From an uncultured Pelagibacteraceae bacterium (GTDB lineage: Bacteria > Pseudomonadota > Alphaproteobacteria > Pelagibacterales > Pelagibacteraceae), in contig CACICF010000002.1 of assembly GCA_902584995.1 (NCBI GenBank), positions 60,246 to 124,245 on the forward strand: DNA of 64,000 nucleotides, in the 5' to 3' direction. The notes below the pieces were generated by a model that was not told where the DNA came from, did not search any database, and saw nothing but the letters and a program-made list of their open reading frames with translations. Positions 1 to 6,980 of this stretch are shown here, piece after piece. How positions within the stretch are numbered: the first letter of the stretch is position 1; each line of letters begins with the position of its first letter. A program made the position numbers and the translations under genes.

Positions 1-1
1 A

Positions 2-49
2 TTAGGAGATTGGATGAGAGACACACTTAATCCAAAGCTTAAAAAATGA
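2..49 (+). CDS. ABC peptide/oligopeptide permease, C-terminal tail (partial)
   Basis: Only the last 15 codons are inside the window. They read GDWMRDTLNPKLKK, the typical end of DppC/OppC-type inner-membrane permeases, which close with a GDWLRD-like segment just after the last helix. The stop TGA overlaps the start ATG of the next gene (ATGA), so the two are translationally coupled. This fits the next gene being a double ATPase of the same importer. The assignment rests on this tail and on the neighbour. Confidence 0.75.
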   Translation, partial: LGDWMRDTLNPKLKK

Positions 50-1728
50 CCTTTTTAAAAATAAATAACTTAAGCATTGACTACAAAATGAGGAAAGAAA
101 CAGTTAATGCAGCAAAAAATATAAATATAGATATTAATAAAGGTGAAATAGTCGGATTAGTTGGGGAGTCTGGGTCGGGTAAAAGTACTGTTGCTAACGC
201 TATAGTAAATTTGATTGATGAACCAGGTAAAATTTCAAATGGATCAATATTTATGGGTGAAACAAATATAAGTGAAAATCAAGAAACTATCGTTCAATAC
301 AGAGGAAAAAAAATAGGATTGATATTTCAAGATCCACAAACTTCTTTAAATCCAATTCTTACCGTTGGAGAACAGCTCATTGAAACAATACAAACTCATT
401 TAAATATAAATACAGGTGAAGCAAAAAATAGAGCAATCAATTTATTAAAGGAGGTGGGTATAAAAGAGGCAGAGAAAAGATTTAGCAATTATCCTCATCA
501 ATTTTCTGGAGGTATGAGACAAAGAGTTGTTATTTCTTTAGCTTTGTGTTGTGAACCAGAATTATTAATTGCAGACGAACCAACCACAGCACTAGATGTT
601 TCAATACAATCTCAAATTCTTGAATTGATAAAAAAGTTAACAAAGGAGAGAAATTTAGCAGTTATACTTATAACTCATGATATGGGTGTAATTGCAGAAA
701 CTACAGATAGAGTAGCTGTAATGAAAAATGGAGATCTGGTAGAGATTGGTCCAACAAAGCAAGTTTTAGTAGAACCAAAAGAAAAATATACAAAAAGTCT
801 GGTTAGTTCAGTACCACCAACAAATAAAAAAATATCAAGGTTTACAATTATTGAAAAAGAGAATTTAAATTATCAAAATAATAATATCAAAATATTAAAT
901 AGATGGTCTAAAAAAAGTATTGTAGATCAAAACTTAGTCAAAATCCAAAATTTGAGTAAATCTTTCGATGATAGTTTTTTCACAGAAAATACAAAAAATT
1001 CAGTAATGGCAGTAGACAATGTTTCTTTTGATATTAAGGAAGGTAAATCATTTGGTCTAGTTGGAGAGAGTGGTAGTGGTAAAACTACTATAGCAAAAAT
1101 GGTTGTGAATTTATTTAAACCAAGTTCTGGGGATATATTTTTTGATAATATAAATGTTACTAAGATCAAAAAAAATAAAGATTTATTTAAATTTAGAAGA
1201 CAAATTCAGATGATCTTTCAAGACCCATTTTCCTCTTTAAATGGCAGACTCAAAGTAAAAGAAATTATTGCAGAACCGATTAAACTTCATAACCCAAACA
1301 TAAAATCTATTGATTTAGACAATTATATTTACGATTTATTAGAGTCTGTAGAATTAAGTCAACAATCGGCAATAAGATATCCGCATGAGTTTTCTGGTGG
1401 TCAAAGACAAAGAATATCAATTGCAAGAGCATTGGCTACGCAGCCTAGACTTCTTGTTTGTGATGAACCAACTTCAGCCCTTGATGTTAGTATTCAGGCT
1501 CAAATATTAAATTTATTAAAAGATTTACAAGAACAGTTAAATTTAACTATTTTATTTATTAGTCACGATTTACCTGTTGTCCGACAAATGTGTGATAAAA
1601 TAGCTGTACTTAAAGATGGAAAATTATGTGAGGTTTCTGAAACAGAGGAATTGTTTAAAAATCCAAAACATAATTATACAAAGGAACTACTAAAATTAAT
1701 GCCAAAAATTGAGTCAATTTATAACTAA
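46..1728 (+). CDS. ABC importer, fused double ATP-binding protein (DppD-DppF type)
   Basis: This 560-residue cytoplasmic protein carries two complete nucleotide-binding domains. The first has Walker A GESGSGKST at residues 40-48, signature SGGMRQR near 155 and Walker B LLIADEPT. The second has Walker [10 protein letters not shown] near 339-347, signature SGGQRQR and LLVCDEPT. Tandem fusion of the D and F ATPases is known from GsiA/YejF-type dipeptide, oligopeptide and glutathione importers. The gene overlaps the upstream permease by ATGA, so it drives that importer. The substrate cannot be told from the ATPase; the binding protein lies outside the window. Confidence 0.92.
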   Translation: MTFLKINNLSIDYKMRKETVNAAKNINIDINKGEIVGLVGESGSGKSTVANAIVNLIDEPGKISNGSIFMGETNISENQETIVQYRGKKIGLIFQDPQTSLNPILTVGEQLIETIQTHLNINTGEAKNRAINLLKEVGIKEAEKRFSNYPHQFSGGMRQRVVISLALCCEPELLIADEPTTALDVSIQSQILELIKKLTKERNLAVILITHDMGVIAETTDRVAVMKNGDLVEIGPTKQVLVEPKEKYTKSLVSSVPPTNKKISRFTIIEKENLNYQNNNIKILNRWSKKSIVDQNLVKIQNLSKSFDDSFFTENTKNSVMAVDNVSFDIKEGKSFGLVGESGSGKTTIAKMVVNLFKPSSGDIFFDNINVTKIKKNKDLFKFRRQIQMIFQDPFSSLNGRLKVKEIIAEPIKLHNPNIKSIDLDNYIYDLLESVELSQQSAIRYPHEFSGGQRQRISIARALATQPRLLVCDEPTSALDVSIQAQILNLLKDLQEQLNLTILFISHDLPVVRQMCDKIAVLKDGKLCEVSETEELFKNPKHNYTKELLKLMPKIESIYN

Positions 1729-1740
1729 AAGGAGAAAATT

Positions 1741-2133
1741 ATGACAGTGTTTAATAAAATATCAGATAAAGAAGCATCTGGAAAAGTAAAAGAAATTTTT
1801 GATGAAATAAAAGAGGCAAGACAAATTACTGAAATTCCAAATTTCTGGAAAACTATGGCTAACAGTCCAGAAACGCTAGAAAGGACTTGGAGATCATTAC
1901 AACAAGTAATGAAAAAAGGAGCTTTAGCGCCAGAGATTAAAGAATTAATTTATGTTGCTGTATCAATAACAAATGCTTGCGAATATTGTATTAAATCTCA
2001 CACATTGGCTGCAAAAAAAAAGGGTGCCACTGATGAGATGATAAATGAAATGATTGCAATAGTTGGAATGGCAAATGAAACAAATCGACTAGTTGAGGGA
2101 TACCAAGTAGAAGTCGATGATTTTCTAAAATAA
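1741..2133 (+). CDS. AhpD-like / carboxymuconolactone decarboxylase family protein
   Basis: A 130-residue all-helical protein with the AhpD-type redox motif ACEYCIKSH (CxxCxxxH, cysteines near residues 80 and 83) in the middle, typical of peroxidase-related members of the CMD family. Those proteins use the cysteine pair in alkylhydroperoxide or thiol redox chemistry. It begins with ATG behind an AAAGGAGAAAATT ribosome binding site and lies 12 bases after the ABC ATPase. A role in oxidant defence is a family-level inference; no partner reductase is adjacent. Confidence 0.82.
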   Translation: MTVFNKISDKEASGKVKEIFDEIKEARQITEIPNFWKTMANSPETLERTWRSLQQVMKKGALAPEIKELIYVAVSITNACEYCIKSHTLAAKKKGATDEMINEMIAIVGMANETNRLVEGYQVEVDDFLK

Positions 2134-2134
2134 A

Positions 2135-2482
2135 ATGAATTTTGATTTTGTTTACAAAATTTGTACAAAATCTGAATGGAATGATGCAAAAGAAAATAAA
2201 ATTTTCAAAGGCACACCCCTTGATTTAAAAGACGGTTTCATCCATTTTTCTGATATAAATCAGGTAAAACAGACACTTAATAAATTTTATTTAAATCAAT
2301 CTAATTTAGTACTTTTAAAAGTAGATGCACTAAAACTTCAGAAATTAGTTTGGGAACAATCATCTTCTGGAGACATGTTTCCTCATCTATACTCAGATTT
2401 TGATATAGATTGTGTAGTTAAAGAATATTCTTTGGATTTAAAAGAAGATGGCAATCATAAAATACCAAGTGAAATTAAATAA
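2135..2482 (+). CDS. DUF952 family protein
   Basis: A 115-residue protein with the layout of DUF952: an N-terminal YKICTKSEW segment, then DGFIHFSD (the conserved FIHxS element) and a C-terminal FPHLYSDFDIDCV stretch matching the family's FPHxYG-like element. The biochemical role of the family is not established; its fold suggests an ADP-ribosyltransferase-like or nucleotide-binding relative. It starts one base after the AhpD-like stop, so the two are probably cotranscribed. It converges on the SMR-like gene with one base between the stops. Confidence 0.75.
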   Translation: MNFDFVYKICTKSEWNDAKENKIFKGTPLDLKDGFIHFSDINQVKQTLNKFYLNQSNLVLLKVDALKLQKLVWEQSSSGDMFPHLYSDFDIDCVVKEYSLDLKEDGNHKIPSEIK

Positions 2483-2483
2483 A

Positions 2484-2819
2484 TTAACCTGACTTACCAA
2501 CTAAATTTACAATCAATACTCCTGAAATGATTAGTATTAGACCAATGATTGTAAATAAGTCTGGAATTTGATTAAACTTGTAAATTCCAACTATAGAAGT
2601 TGCAATTATACATAATCCAGCAAATGAAGCATAAGTTATTCCAACCGGTATAGTTTTCATAACTAAGGACAATGTGTACATACAAGCAATTATAGTTATC
2701 GCGGTAAAAACACTTGGTAAAAAAATTGTAAAACCATTCGCCGCTTTAGCAAATCCATTTGCAGCAGTTCCTAAAGCTACTGCAATAATTAAAATTATGT
2801 AAGATGTTATATTACTCAT
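2484..2819 (-). CDS. SMR-type (EmrE-like) four-helix membrane protein, paralog 1
   Basis: 111 residues, four predicted transmembrane helices, about the length of EmrE. It shares the SMR pattern of helix 1 ending in a K..NGF segment and helix 4 in IIGLILIISGVLIVNL. SMR proteins are dual-topology, proton-coupled exporters or, in some clades, guanidinium or lipid-linked-sugar transporters. Helix 1 has no acidic residue where EmrE has essential Glu14 (Gly by my alignment), so classical drug/proton exchange is doubtful. A close relative with the same change lies at 25211-25546. Confidence 0.8.
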   Translation of the reverse strand: MSNITSYIILIIAVALGTAANGFAKAANGFTIFLPSVFTAITIIACMYTLSLVMKTIPVGITYASFAGLCIIATSIVGIYKFNQIPDLFTIIGLILIISGVLIVNLVGKSG

Positions 2820-2867
2820 TAAAAAAGAATAATATTATCTAAAATTAATATCTACAAAATTTTGATG

Positions 2868-3365
2868 TTACTCAATTATTATTGGTCCAACCATTCCACT
2901 TTCGTAATGACCAGGAATATTGCAAGCCATTTCCAAAGCTATATCTTTGGAAAATTTCCAAATTATCTCTCCAGTTTTATTAGGCTCTAACATCACGCTA
3001 TTAGCATGTTTATGTCCAAGCGAGTGATCTTTTTTAGACATTTCTTTCATCTTAGCATGATCGATACTATCTCCTAATAGAATATCATGCTCTATTAATC
3101 TTGCCATTTCAGGCTGATGTTTTATATGCATCTCTTTTGTGGCAATATTATATTCATGAACAAGTTCACCCAAATTTTTAACGATTATTTTTACCGTCTC
3201 ACCTTTTTTTACTTTAATTGAACTCGGTTCATAATAATTGTCATACATTTTTACTTCTATTACTCTAGTTACGTCTTTCGGATCTCCTTTGGATCCAATC
3301 ATCTTCATTGAAGCTGCATTTGAATTAAAGGCGATAAAAACAAATAAAAGTATAAGTTTTTTCAT
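2868..3365 (-). CDS. Secreted cupredoxin (copper-binding) protein
   Basis: 165 residues with a signal peptide (MKKLILLFVFIAFNSNA) followed by a cupredoxin fold. A histidine in ELVHEYNI and the C-terminal CNIPGHYESGM (Cys-x4-His-x4-Met) form a type-1-like copper site. Between them lies a His/Met-rich insert (about residues 95-125, with HQPEM, IEHD, DHAKM, DHSLGHKHAN) that could bind extra copper. Its start overlaps the stop of the upstream NTF2-like gene (TAATG), making it the last gene of the small-protein operon. It probably works as periplasmic electron carrier or copper carrier. Confidence 0.85.
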   Translation of the reverse strand: MKKLILLFVFIAFNSNAASMKMIGSKGDPKDVTRVIEVKMYDNYYEPSSIKVKKGETVKIIVKNLGELVHEYNIATKEMHIKHQPEMARLIEHDILLGDSIDHAKMKEMSKKDHSLGHKHANSVMLEPNKTGEIIWKFSKDIALEMACNIPGHYESGMVGPIIIE

Positions 3366-3685
3366 TATTTTGGCATAGGAGTTGCGCCAGTCTCTAAACT
3401 CATGATTTTTCCATTATCATATTTGTAAACTGCCATTACTGCTTCAACATTACCATCATCAAATGTTACAAACGCATGGTGTACTCCAACCTCATCATTT
3501 TCATAAACAATTCTAGTGTCCCTCTGTTTAATATCTCCACTCATGGCCCATTTGATCACATCAGATTTGCTTAAAGTATTACCTGATTTATGCATTGTAA
3601 ATTTAAAATCATCATGCAAAAGCTCATTCATTGCTGCTTCATCTTTATCTTTTATAGCCGCGCTATATTTTTCTAATATTGACAT
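3365..3685 (-). CDS. NTF2-fold (SnoaL/DUF4440-like) small protein, copy B
   Basis: 106 residues starting at MSILEKYSAAIKDKDE. I chose this ATG because AAGGAG stands just upstream and because the paralog at 6177-6503 begins with the same MSILEK. The helix-strand pattern and conserved DDFKFTMHKSGN, ENDEVGVHHAFVTFDDGN and LETGATPMPK segments match the cone-shaped NTF2/SnoaL fold. The two operon paralogs align end to end. No catalytic assignment is possible; such proteins bind small ligands or act as isomerases or cyclases. Part of the minus-strand small-protein operon. Confidence 0.72.
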   Translation of the reverse strand: MSILEKYSAAIKDKDEAAMNELLHDDFKFTMHKSGNTLSKSDVIKWAMSGDIKQRDTRIVYENDEVGVHHAFVTFDDGNVEAVMAVYKYDNGKIMSLETGATPMPK

Positions 3686-3719
3686 TTTAATCTCCTTAGT
3701 TTTTGTAAAATTATTATAT

Positions 3720-4007
3720 TTAAACTCCTTCAACAATTATAGAATTTGACACAGCATTGTCGTGTCTTATTTGTCTAATTGGTTTATATTCTTCAGAATT
3801 ATACCATTCCATTGCCTTTTCACGAGATGGAAATTTAATAACAATATTTCTTTTGTGAGGCCAATCACCCTCTATAACCGACATTTCTCCCCCTCTTACT
3901 AAATACTCTCCATCAAATTTTTCAACAATGGATTTTACTTTCTCAACGTATTCTTTGTAATTCTCAGGATTATTTACTTTTATATTCGCCAAAAGATATG
4001 CGCTCAT
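3720..4007 (-). CDS. DUF1330 family dimeric alpha/beta-barrel protein
   Basis: 95 residues with the DUF1330 signature layout: N-terminal AYLLANIKVNNPENYKEY, then GGEMSVIEGDWPHKRNIVIKF and SREKAMEWYNSEEYKPIRQIR. Members form ferredoxin-like dimeric barrels of unknown function. A clear AAAGGAG lies before the ATG. It sits in a run of small proteins of the same general fold, which suggests expansion of one structural type within an operon. Confidence 0.85.
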   Translation of the reverse strand: MSAYLLANIKVNNPENYKEYVEKVKSIVEKFDGEYLVRGGEMSVIEGDWPHKRNIVIKFPSREKAMEWYNSEEYKPIRQIRHDNAVSNSIIVEGV

Positions 4008-4038
4008 AATCTTCTCCTTTCAATAAATTAATTATAAT

Positions 4039-4362
4039 TTATTCTGCGGGTTTGACTACTGATTTGGCTGCATCAGCAGCTTTTCCAAATGCTTTATTAT
4101 AATCTATTACCTCATGGATCATTAATTCATCCATAAGTCCTGAATTTAAAAAAGCTACTTTCATTCCAACAACAGTTTCAGCGTCACCTTCAACGCAACA
4201 CATTACATCAAATCTACCACGAACCCACTCATAACTAATCATTTTACCTCCTACAGCTTCAACAACTTTTTTTGTTGAAGCAAATCTGTCAGCTGATGGA
4301 TCTTTCTGCATTCGATGTAAAAGCTCCTTACTTACTTTTCCAATTACATAATATTTTGCCAT
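4039..4362 (-). CDS. GYD-domain-like small alpha/beta protein
   Basis: 107 residues starting MAKYYVIGKV; the ATG sits just past the upstream gene's stop at 4364-4366. The segments KVVEAVGGKMISYEWVRGRFDVMCCVEGDAETV resemble the GYD family (AxxxGGKxxxxYxxxGxYDxV). The family is a ferredoxin-like fold with unknown function. It lies within the operon, one base from the preceding stop. A C-terminal AADAAKSVVKPAE tail is specific to this protein. Confidence 0.7.
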   Translation of the reverse strand: MAKYYVIGKVSKELLHRMQKDPSADRFASTKKVVEAVGGKMISYEWVRGRFDVMCCVEGDAETVVGMKVAFLNSGLMDELMIHEVIDYNKAFGKAADAAKSVVKPAE

Positions 4363-4363
4363 A

Positions 4364-4654
4364 TTACATTTCAACTTTAGTCAAATCCCAAGCAGTCATT
4401 TTCTCAACACACTCATCGTAAATTGGCTTTCCGACTGGATGTGTGCCAGATACTAGTTCTTTCATTTTTTCCATATTATGAACAAATACTTTAAACATTA
4501 CACCACTTTTATCTGGCTTTACTGCTCCAATAGTTTTTTCTGGATGAGCTGCTGATTTCCTTACACTCATACCCTCTTCTGATTGCATCCATCCCATAAA
4601 TTTTTCAAGTTTTCCTTCTTTCAAATCTACGATCACTAAAACTTCTTTTTCCAT
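4364..4654 (-). CDS. Small Met-rich protein, probable dimeric alpha/beta barrel
   Basis: I do not recognise a named family. The protein has 96 residues, nine of them Met, and a strand-helix-strand-strand-helix pattern (VLVIVDL, KFMGWMQSEEGMSV, GVMFKVFVHN, MEKMKELV) consistent with the ferredoxin-like/ABM fold of its neighbours. A strong AGGAGG precedes the ATG. It has one cysteine (DECVEK). It lies between the GYD-like and the 95-residue Met-rich genes of the operon. Function unknown. Confidence 0.68.
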   Translation of the reverse strand: MEKEVLVIVDLKEGKLEKFMGWMQSEEGMSVRKSAAHPEKTIGAVKPDKSGVMFKVFVHNMEKMKELVSGTHPVGKPIYDECVEKMTAWDLTKVEM

Positions 4655-4663
4655 TTTTTCCTC

Positions 4664-4951
4664 CTATTTGTTAAAATCGAAAACTTCTTCTTTAACCTCA
4701 GTAAATTGGTGAGGTTCAAAAAAATCATTCATCTGAGAAAGCTGTTCATTAATAGCATCAGTACTTTCTGCCATCCAATGACAAAACATTGTCATAGTAT
4801 CACCTGGAGTGTAATATGTCATTTGGCATTTAGCTTTATCGCTAGTGGAAGATTTAATCATATCTTCTCTGGACATGCCGCCTAAAACCTCGTTAAATTT
4901 GTCTTTCATTTCTTTAGATTTAAACGTGTGAGTTACCATATAGTATTTCAT
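4664..4951 (-). CDS. Small Met-rich protein, probable ferredoxin-like fold
   Basis: 95 residues with ten Met, beginning KYYMVTHTFKSKEMKDKF, a first strand and helix typical of dimeric alpha/beta-barrel proteins. It carries cysteines in KAKCQMTYY and MTMFCHWM. No named family is recognised with confidence; it resembles DUF4242- or ABM-type proteins in size and pattern. An AAGGAAAAAAAA stretch precedes the ATG. It sits 53 bases downstream of the secreted-protein gene in the small-protein operon. Confidence 0.65.
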   Translation of the reverse strand: MKYYMVTHTFKSKEMKDKFNEVLGGMSREDMIKSSTSDKAKCQMTYYTPGDTMTMFCHWMAESTDAINEQLSQMNDFFEPHQFTEVKEEVFDFNK

Positions 4952-5004
4952 TTTTTTTTCCTTTTTTTTATTTCGTATTTTAAATTAATCTAATGATTAT
5001 TCAA

Positions 5005-5490
5005 TTATTTCATTAAAGAATATCCACCTTTAAAATAAATTGATGAGGCAAATTTATTTTCTTGGGCTGAGTTAATTTGTGTGTAACCTGTTGCGCCACT
5101 ACATTCTATACCTTTATATTTTCCTGTTCCCCCTAAGCATTTAAATGTACCATTCATTGAGTCTCCAAGTGGAATTTCGTAGTATGTAAAAATAGTATCC
5201 CCATCCATTTGATTTATTTTACAGTGTCCCATTTCAAATCCCTTTCCTGGGATTGTACCTGCGCCAATGCAATATTGTGAAGCATTATCCATGAATGTTG
5301 TACCTTCGACTGCCATTAATCCTCCAACTCCATCGTAAGTAAAAGTTAAAAAGTTACCCTCGTTATCAGTAAGAAATTTGTTATCTCCAACAATAAAACC
5401 TTTAAGATCAATTTTTCCTTTATGACCATCTGCAAAACTTGATGTTGTAAATATTAAAAAAAACATAATTACATATATTTTTTTCATCAT
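5005..5490 (-). CDS. Secreted protein of unknown function in the small-protein operon
   Basis: 161 residues with a signal peptide ending near SSFADGHKG. The mature part is Gly-rich and beta-rich (DGVGGLMAVEGTTF, GTFKCLGGTGKYKGIECSGATGYT) with four cysteines that could form two periplasmic disulfides. The GTFKC..GTGKYKGI..GATGY pattern resembles small lipocalin-like or allene-oxide-cyclase-like barrels, but I cannot name the family with confidence. It is flanked at five bases by the next upstream gene, so it is cotranscribed. Probably periplasmic. Confidence 0.68.
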   Translation of the reverse strand: MMKKIYVIMFFLIFTTSSFADGHKGKIDLKGFIVGDNKFLTDNEGNFLTFTYDGVGGLMAVEGTTFMDNASQYCIGAGTIPGKGFEMGHCKINQMDGDTIFTYYEIPLGDSMNGTFKCLGGTGKYKGIECSGATGYTQINSAQENKFASSIYFKGGYSLMK

Positions 5491-5495
5491 TAGAA

Positions 5496-5789
5496 TTATC
5501 CTTTGTGGTTCATTACAGATTCATCAGTCATCATGGTCATTTTAGATTGGTCCATTATTACTCCAGAATCTATTCTTGCTTGAGTTAGTTCTGCATCTCC
5601 ACCAAAACCTTTTAAGCCCTCGGGTGATTCAAAATGAATAACTACAGTCATAGCATTATCATCTTCTTTATCTGCACCTGCAAAAGCTATTGTCATTCCA
5701 TACTTTTTAAGTTTCTCACTATTTGCAAGCATCATTTCCTTCCAAGAATTAAAACCTTTTAAAAGTTTTTGTTCTATTTTTACAAACAT
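5496..5789 (-). CDS. Small Met-rich alpha/beta-barrel-like protein
   Basis: 97 residues with ten Met. The pattern FNSWKEMMLANSEKLKKYGMTIAF, then AMTVVIHFESPEGLKGF, then a TMMTDESVMN end resembles the next upstream gene (DUF3764-like: VKDWAHWKKMFDEH, VHIVMETP, ETTVMSV), so the two may be distant paralogs. AAAGGAGATATATT precedes the ATG. No catalytic residues are evident. Function unknown; a cytoplasmic dimer is likely from the fold. Confidence 0.68.
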   Translation of the reverse strand: MFVKIEQKLLKGFNSWKEMMLANSEKLKKYGMTIAFAGADKEDDNAMTVVIHFESPEGLKGFGGDAELTQARIDSGVIMDQSKMTMMTDESVMNHKG

Positions 5790-5815
5790 AATATATCTCC
5801 TTTTTTTTTGTTAAT

Positions 5816-6085
5816 TTAATCAGAGCAAACGCTCATTACTGTTGTCTCTTGTTTATGTCCAGATTCCGCAATTACTTTAGCATTCTCTGGGTTCTGCATA
5901 AATTTTTGCATAGTGTCTGCTGCTGGTGTTTCCATCACAATATGTACTTTATTTGGATTTTCTATTTCATTTCCAACGTAAATAGTTTTAATACCTGCTG
6001 CTTCTCTTGGGCCAGAATGTTCATCAAACATTTTTTTCCAATGAGCCCAGTCTTTTACCTCAAAGTTACCAACCATTTTTACCAT
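5816..6085 (-). CDS. DUF3764-like small alpha/beta protein (5' end probably frameshifted)
   Basis: The 89-residue protein from the ATG at 6085 contains KMVGNFEVKDWAHWKKMFD, GPREAAGIKTIYVGNEIENP and a helix-strand end, a DUF3764/ABM-like pattern. This ATG lacks a clear AAGGAG site; only a G6 run lies upstream. A good AAGGAG and ATG stand at 6152 in another frame, whose frame ends in TAA one base before ATG 6085. Losing one G from the G6 run (6092-6097) would join the frames and add about 22 residues. Either the gene has an indel or the ribosome shifts or reinitiates here. Confidence 0.65.
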   Translation of the reverse strand: MVKMVGNFEVKDWAHWKKMFDEHSGPREAAGIKTIYVGNEIENPNKVHIVMETPAADTMQKFMQNPENAKVIAESGHKQETTVMSVCSD

Positions 6086-6086
6086 T

Positions 6087-6152
6087 TTATTCCCCCCAAA
6101 CCCCAGCAAATTCATATGCTTTATCAAAAGCTTTAAACTCAATGCTGGCCAT
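6087..6152 (-). other. Leader reading frame or displaced 5' part of the 5816-6085 gene
   Basis: A 21-codon frame starting MASIEFKAFDK and ending AGVWGE-stop. It has the strongest ribosome binding site in the vicinity (AAAGGAG, five bases from ATG). Its stop TAA is followed by one base and then the ATG of the next gene. A one-base change in the G6 run makes it continuous with the downstream protein. It could be a coupling leader, a programmed +1 shift site or the product of a homopolymer indel. Confidence 0.55.
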
Positions 6153-6176
6153 ATTAACTCCTTTGTAAGTTTATAG

Positions 6177-6503
6177 TTATTTTGGTATTTTTGTTGCTCC
6201 AGTTTCTAATTCAATGATTTTACCGTCTTTAAACTTCCAACAGCACATCAAAGCTTCTGTATTTCCATCTTGATAAGTAACATACGAATGATCAAAACCA
6301 ATTTCATCATTTTCAAAAAGGATCCTGTATTTTGCGGGACTCATCATCCCTTTACTTACGGCTTCAACCATACCTGCCTTACCCATATGCACATATTCTC
6401 CTTTAAGATGGGAAAACATTTTGTAGTCATCGTGCACCAGCTCACCAGCTGCTGCACCATCTTTTTCCATGATTGCTTTATTTAGTTTTTCTAAAATTGA
6501 CAT
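6177..6503 (-). CDS. NTF2-fold (SnoaL/DUF4440-like) small protein, copy A
   Basis: 108 residues, paralog of the gene at 3365-3685: both begin MSILEK, share LVHDDYK/LLHDDFK, FENDEIG/YENDEVG, YVTYQDGNTEA/FVTFDDGNVEA and end LETGATxxPK. The pattern fits the NTF2/SnoaL superfamily, whose members act as isomerases, cyclases or ligand carriers. TAAGGAACAAT precedes the ATG. Two copies in one operon point to tandem duplication followed by dispersal of the copies to the two ends of the gene run. Confidence 0.75.
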   Translation of the reverse strand: MSILEKLNKAIMEKDGAAAGELVHDDYKMFSHLKGEYVHMGKAGMVEAVSKGMMSPAKYRILFENDEIGFDHSYVTYQDGNTEALMCCWKFKDGKIIELETGATKIPK

Positions 6504-6511
6504 ATTGTTCC

Positions 6512-6895
6512 TTACTTCTTCATTGCATTGAACATGCTAAGTGTATCATCAAAAGTCATCATAACTTTAGTTTTTCCCTCATCACTTACTTCAAAATAGT
6601 GACCAAACATAGTATCCATGTTATCTGCAGTTGCATGAACTCTTGCAAAAACTTTATTTCCTTCACTTATCATATCTAAAACTTTTAAATGGAAATTTGG
6701 CCAAGTAGCTGGGATTTTAGACATTGCAGCCATCATAGCTTGTTTTCCTTTGTGAACTCCAGAAAGTGGATGTACACCTTCTTTACCTGGAAAAGTCCAA
6801 ACGATTTCATCATCGATCATATCGTTAAAAAATGTTTCCATATCTCCAGAACCAAAAAGTTCATATGCTTTTTTAGTTTGTTCTTTTACGTCCAT
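6512..6895 (-). CDS. SnoaL/ketosteroid-isomerase-like protein, first gene of the small-protein operon
   Basis: 127 residues with the SnoaL pattern: KKAYELFGSGDMETFFNDMIDDEIVWTFPG, the GVHKGKQAMMAAM helix, and a FARVHATADN...FEVSDEGK strand pair. 13 Met. SnoaL proteins use a hydrophobic pocket with an Asp/His for isomerisation or ring chemistry, but the substrate here is unknown. AAAGGAG lies just before the ATG. A TATAAT box and an 18-bp palindrome are upstream at 6932-6964, so this is the promoter-proximal gene. Confidence 0.78.
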   Translation of the reverse strand: MDVKEQTKKAYELFGSGDMETFFNDMIDDEIVWTFPGKEGVHPLSGVHKGKQAMMAAMSKIPATWPNFHLKVLDMISEGNKVFARVHATADNMDTMFGHYFEVSDEGKTKVMMTFDDTLSMFNAMKK

Positions 6896-6931
6896 AGTTT
6901 CTCCTTTAAATTAATTGACATATTAGAGTTT

Positions 6932-6937
6932 ATTATA
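6932..6937 (-). promoter_or_regulatory. -10 box of the small-protein operon
   Basis: On the minus strand this reads TATAAT, 37 bases upstream of the ATG at 6895. No good -35 hexamer is seen at the usual spacing, and the palindrome at 6947-6964 overlaps that position, so transcription may depend on a regulator. Confidence 0.6.
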
Positions 6938-6946
6938 AGATAGAAA

Positions 6947-6964
6947 TGTAATGAATTTATTACA
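6947..6964. promoter_or_regulatory. 18-bp palindromic operator candidate
   Basis: TGTAATGAATTTATTACA: two 6-base arms TGTAAT/ATTACA around GAATTT, with only one mismatched pair over 18 bases. It sits where the -35 of the operon promoter should be. This is the position expected for an activator or MerR-like regulator, or for a repressor. The cognate protein is unknown. Confidence 0.55.
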
Positions 6965-6980
6965 GTACTGCTATGCGTGA

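Noticed and set aside
927-1169. Minus-strand frame of 80 codons inside the ABC ATPase gene
   Set aside because: Shadow of a clearly conserved ABC domain on the other strand.
5849-6503. Plus-strand open frames of 70-95 codons opposite the small-protein operon
   Set aside because: They are mirror frames of well-supported minus-strand genes, have unusual His/Phe/Cys-rich composition and no ribosome binding sites.
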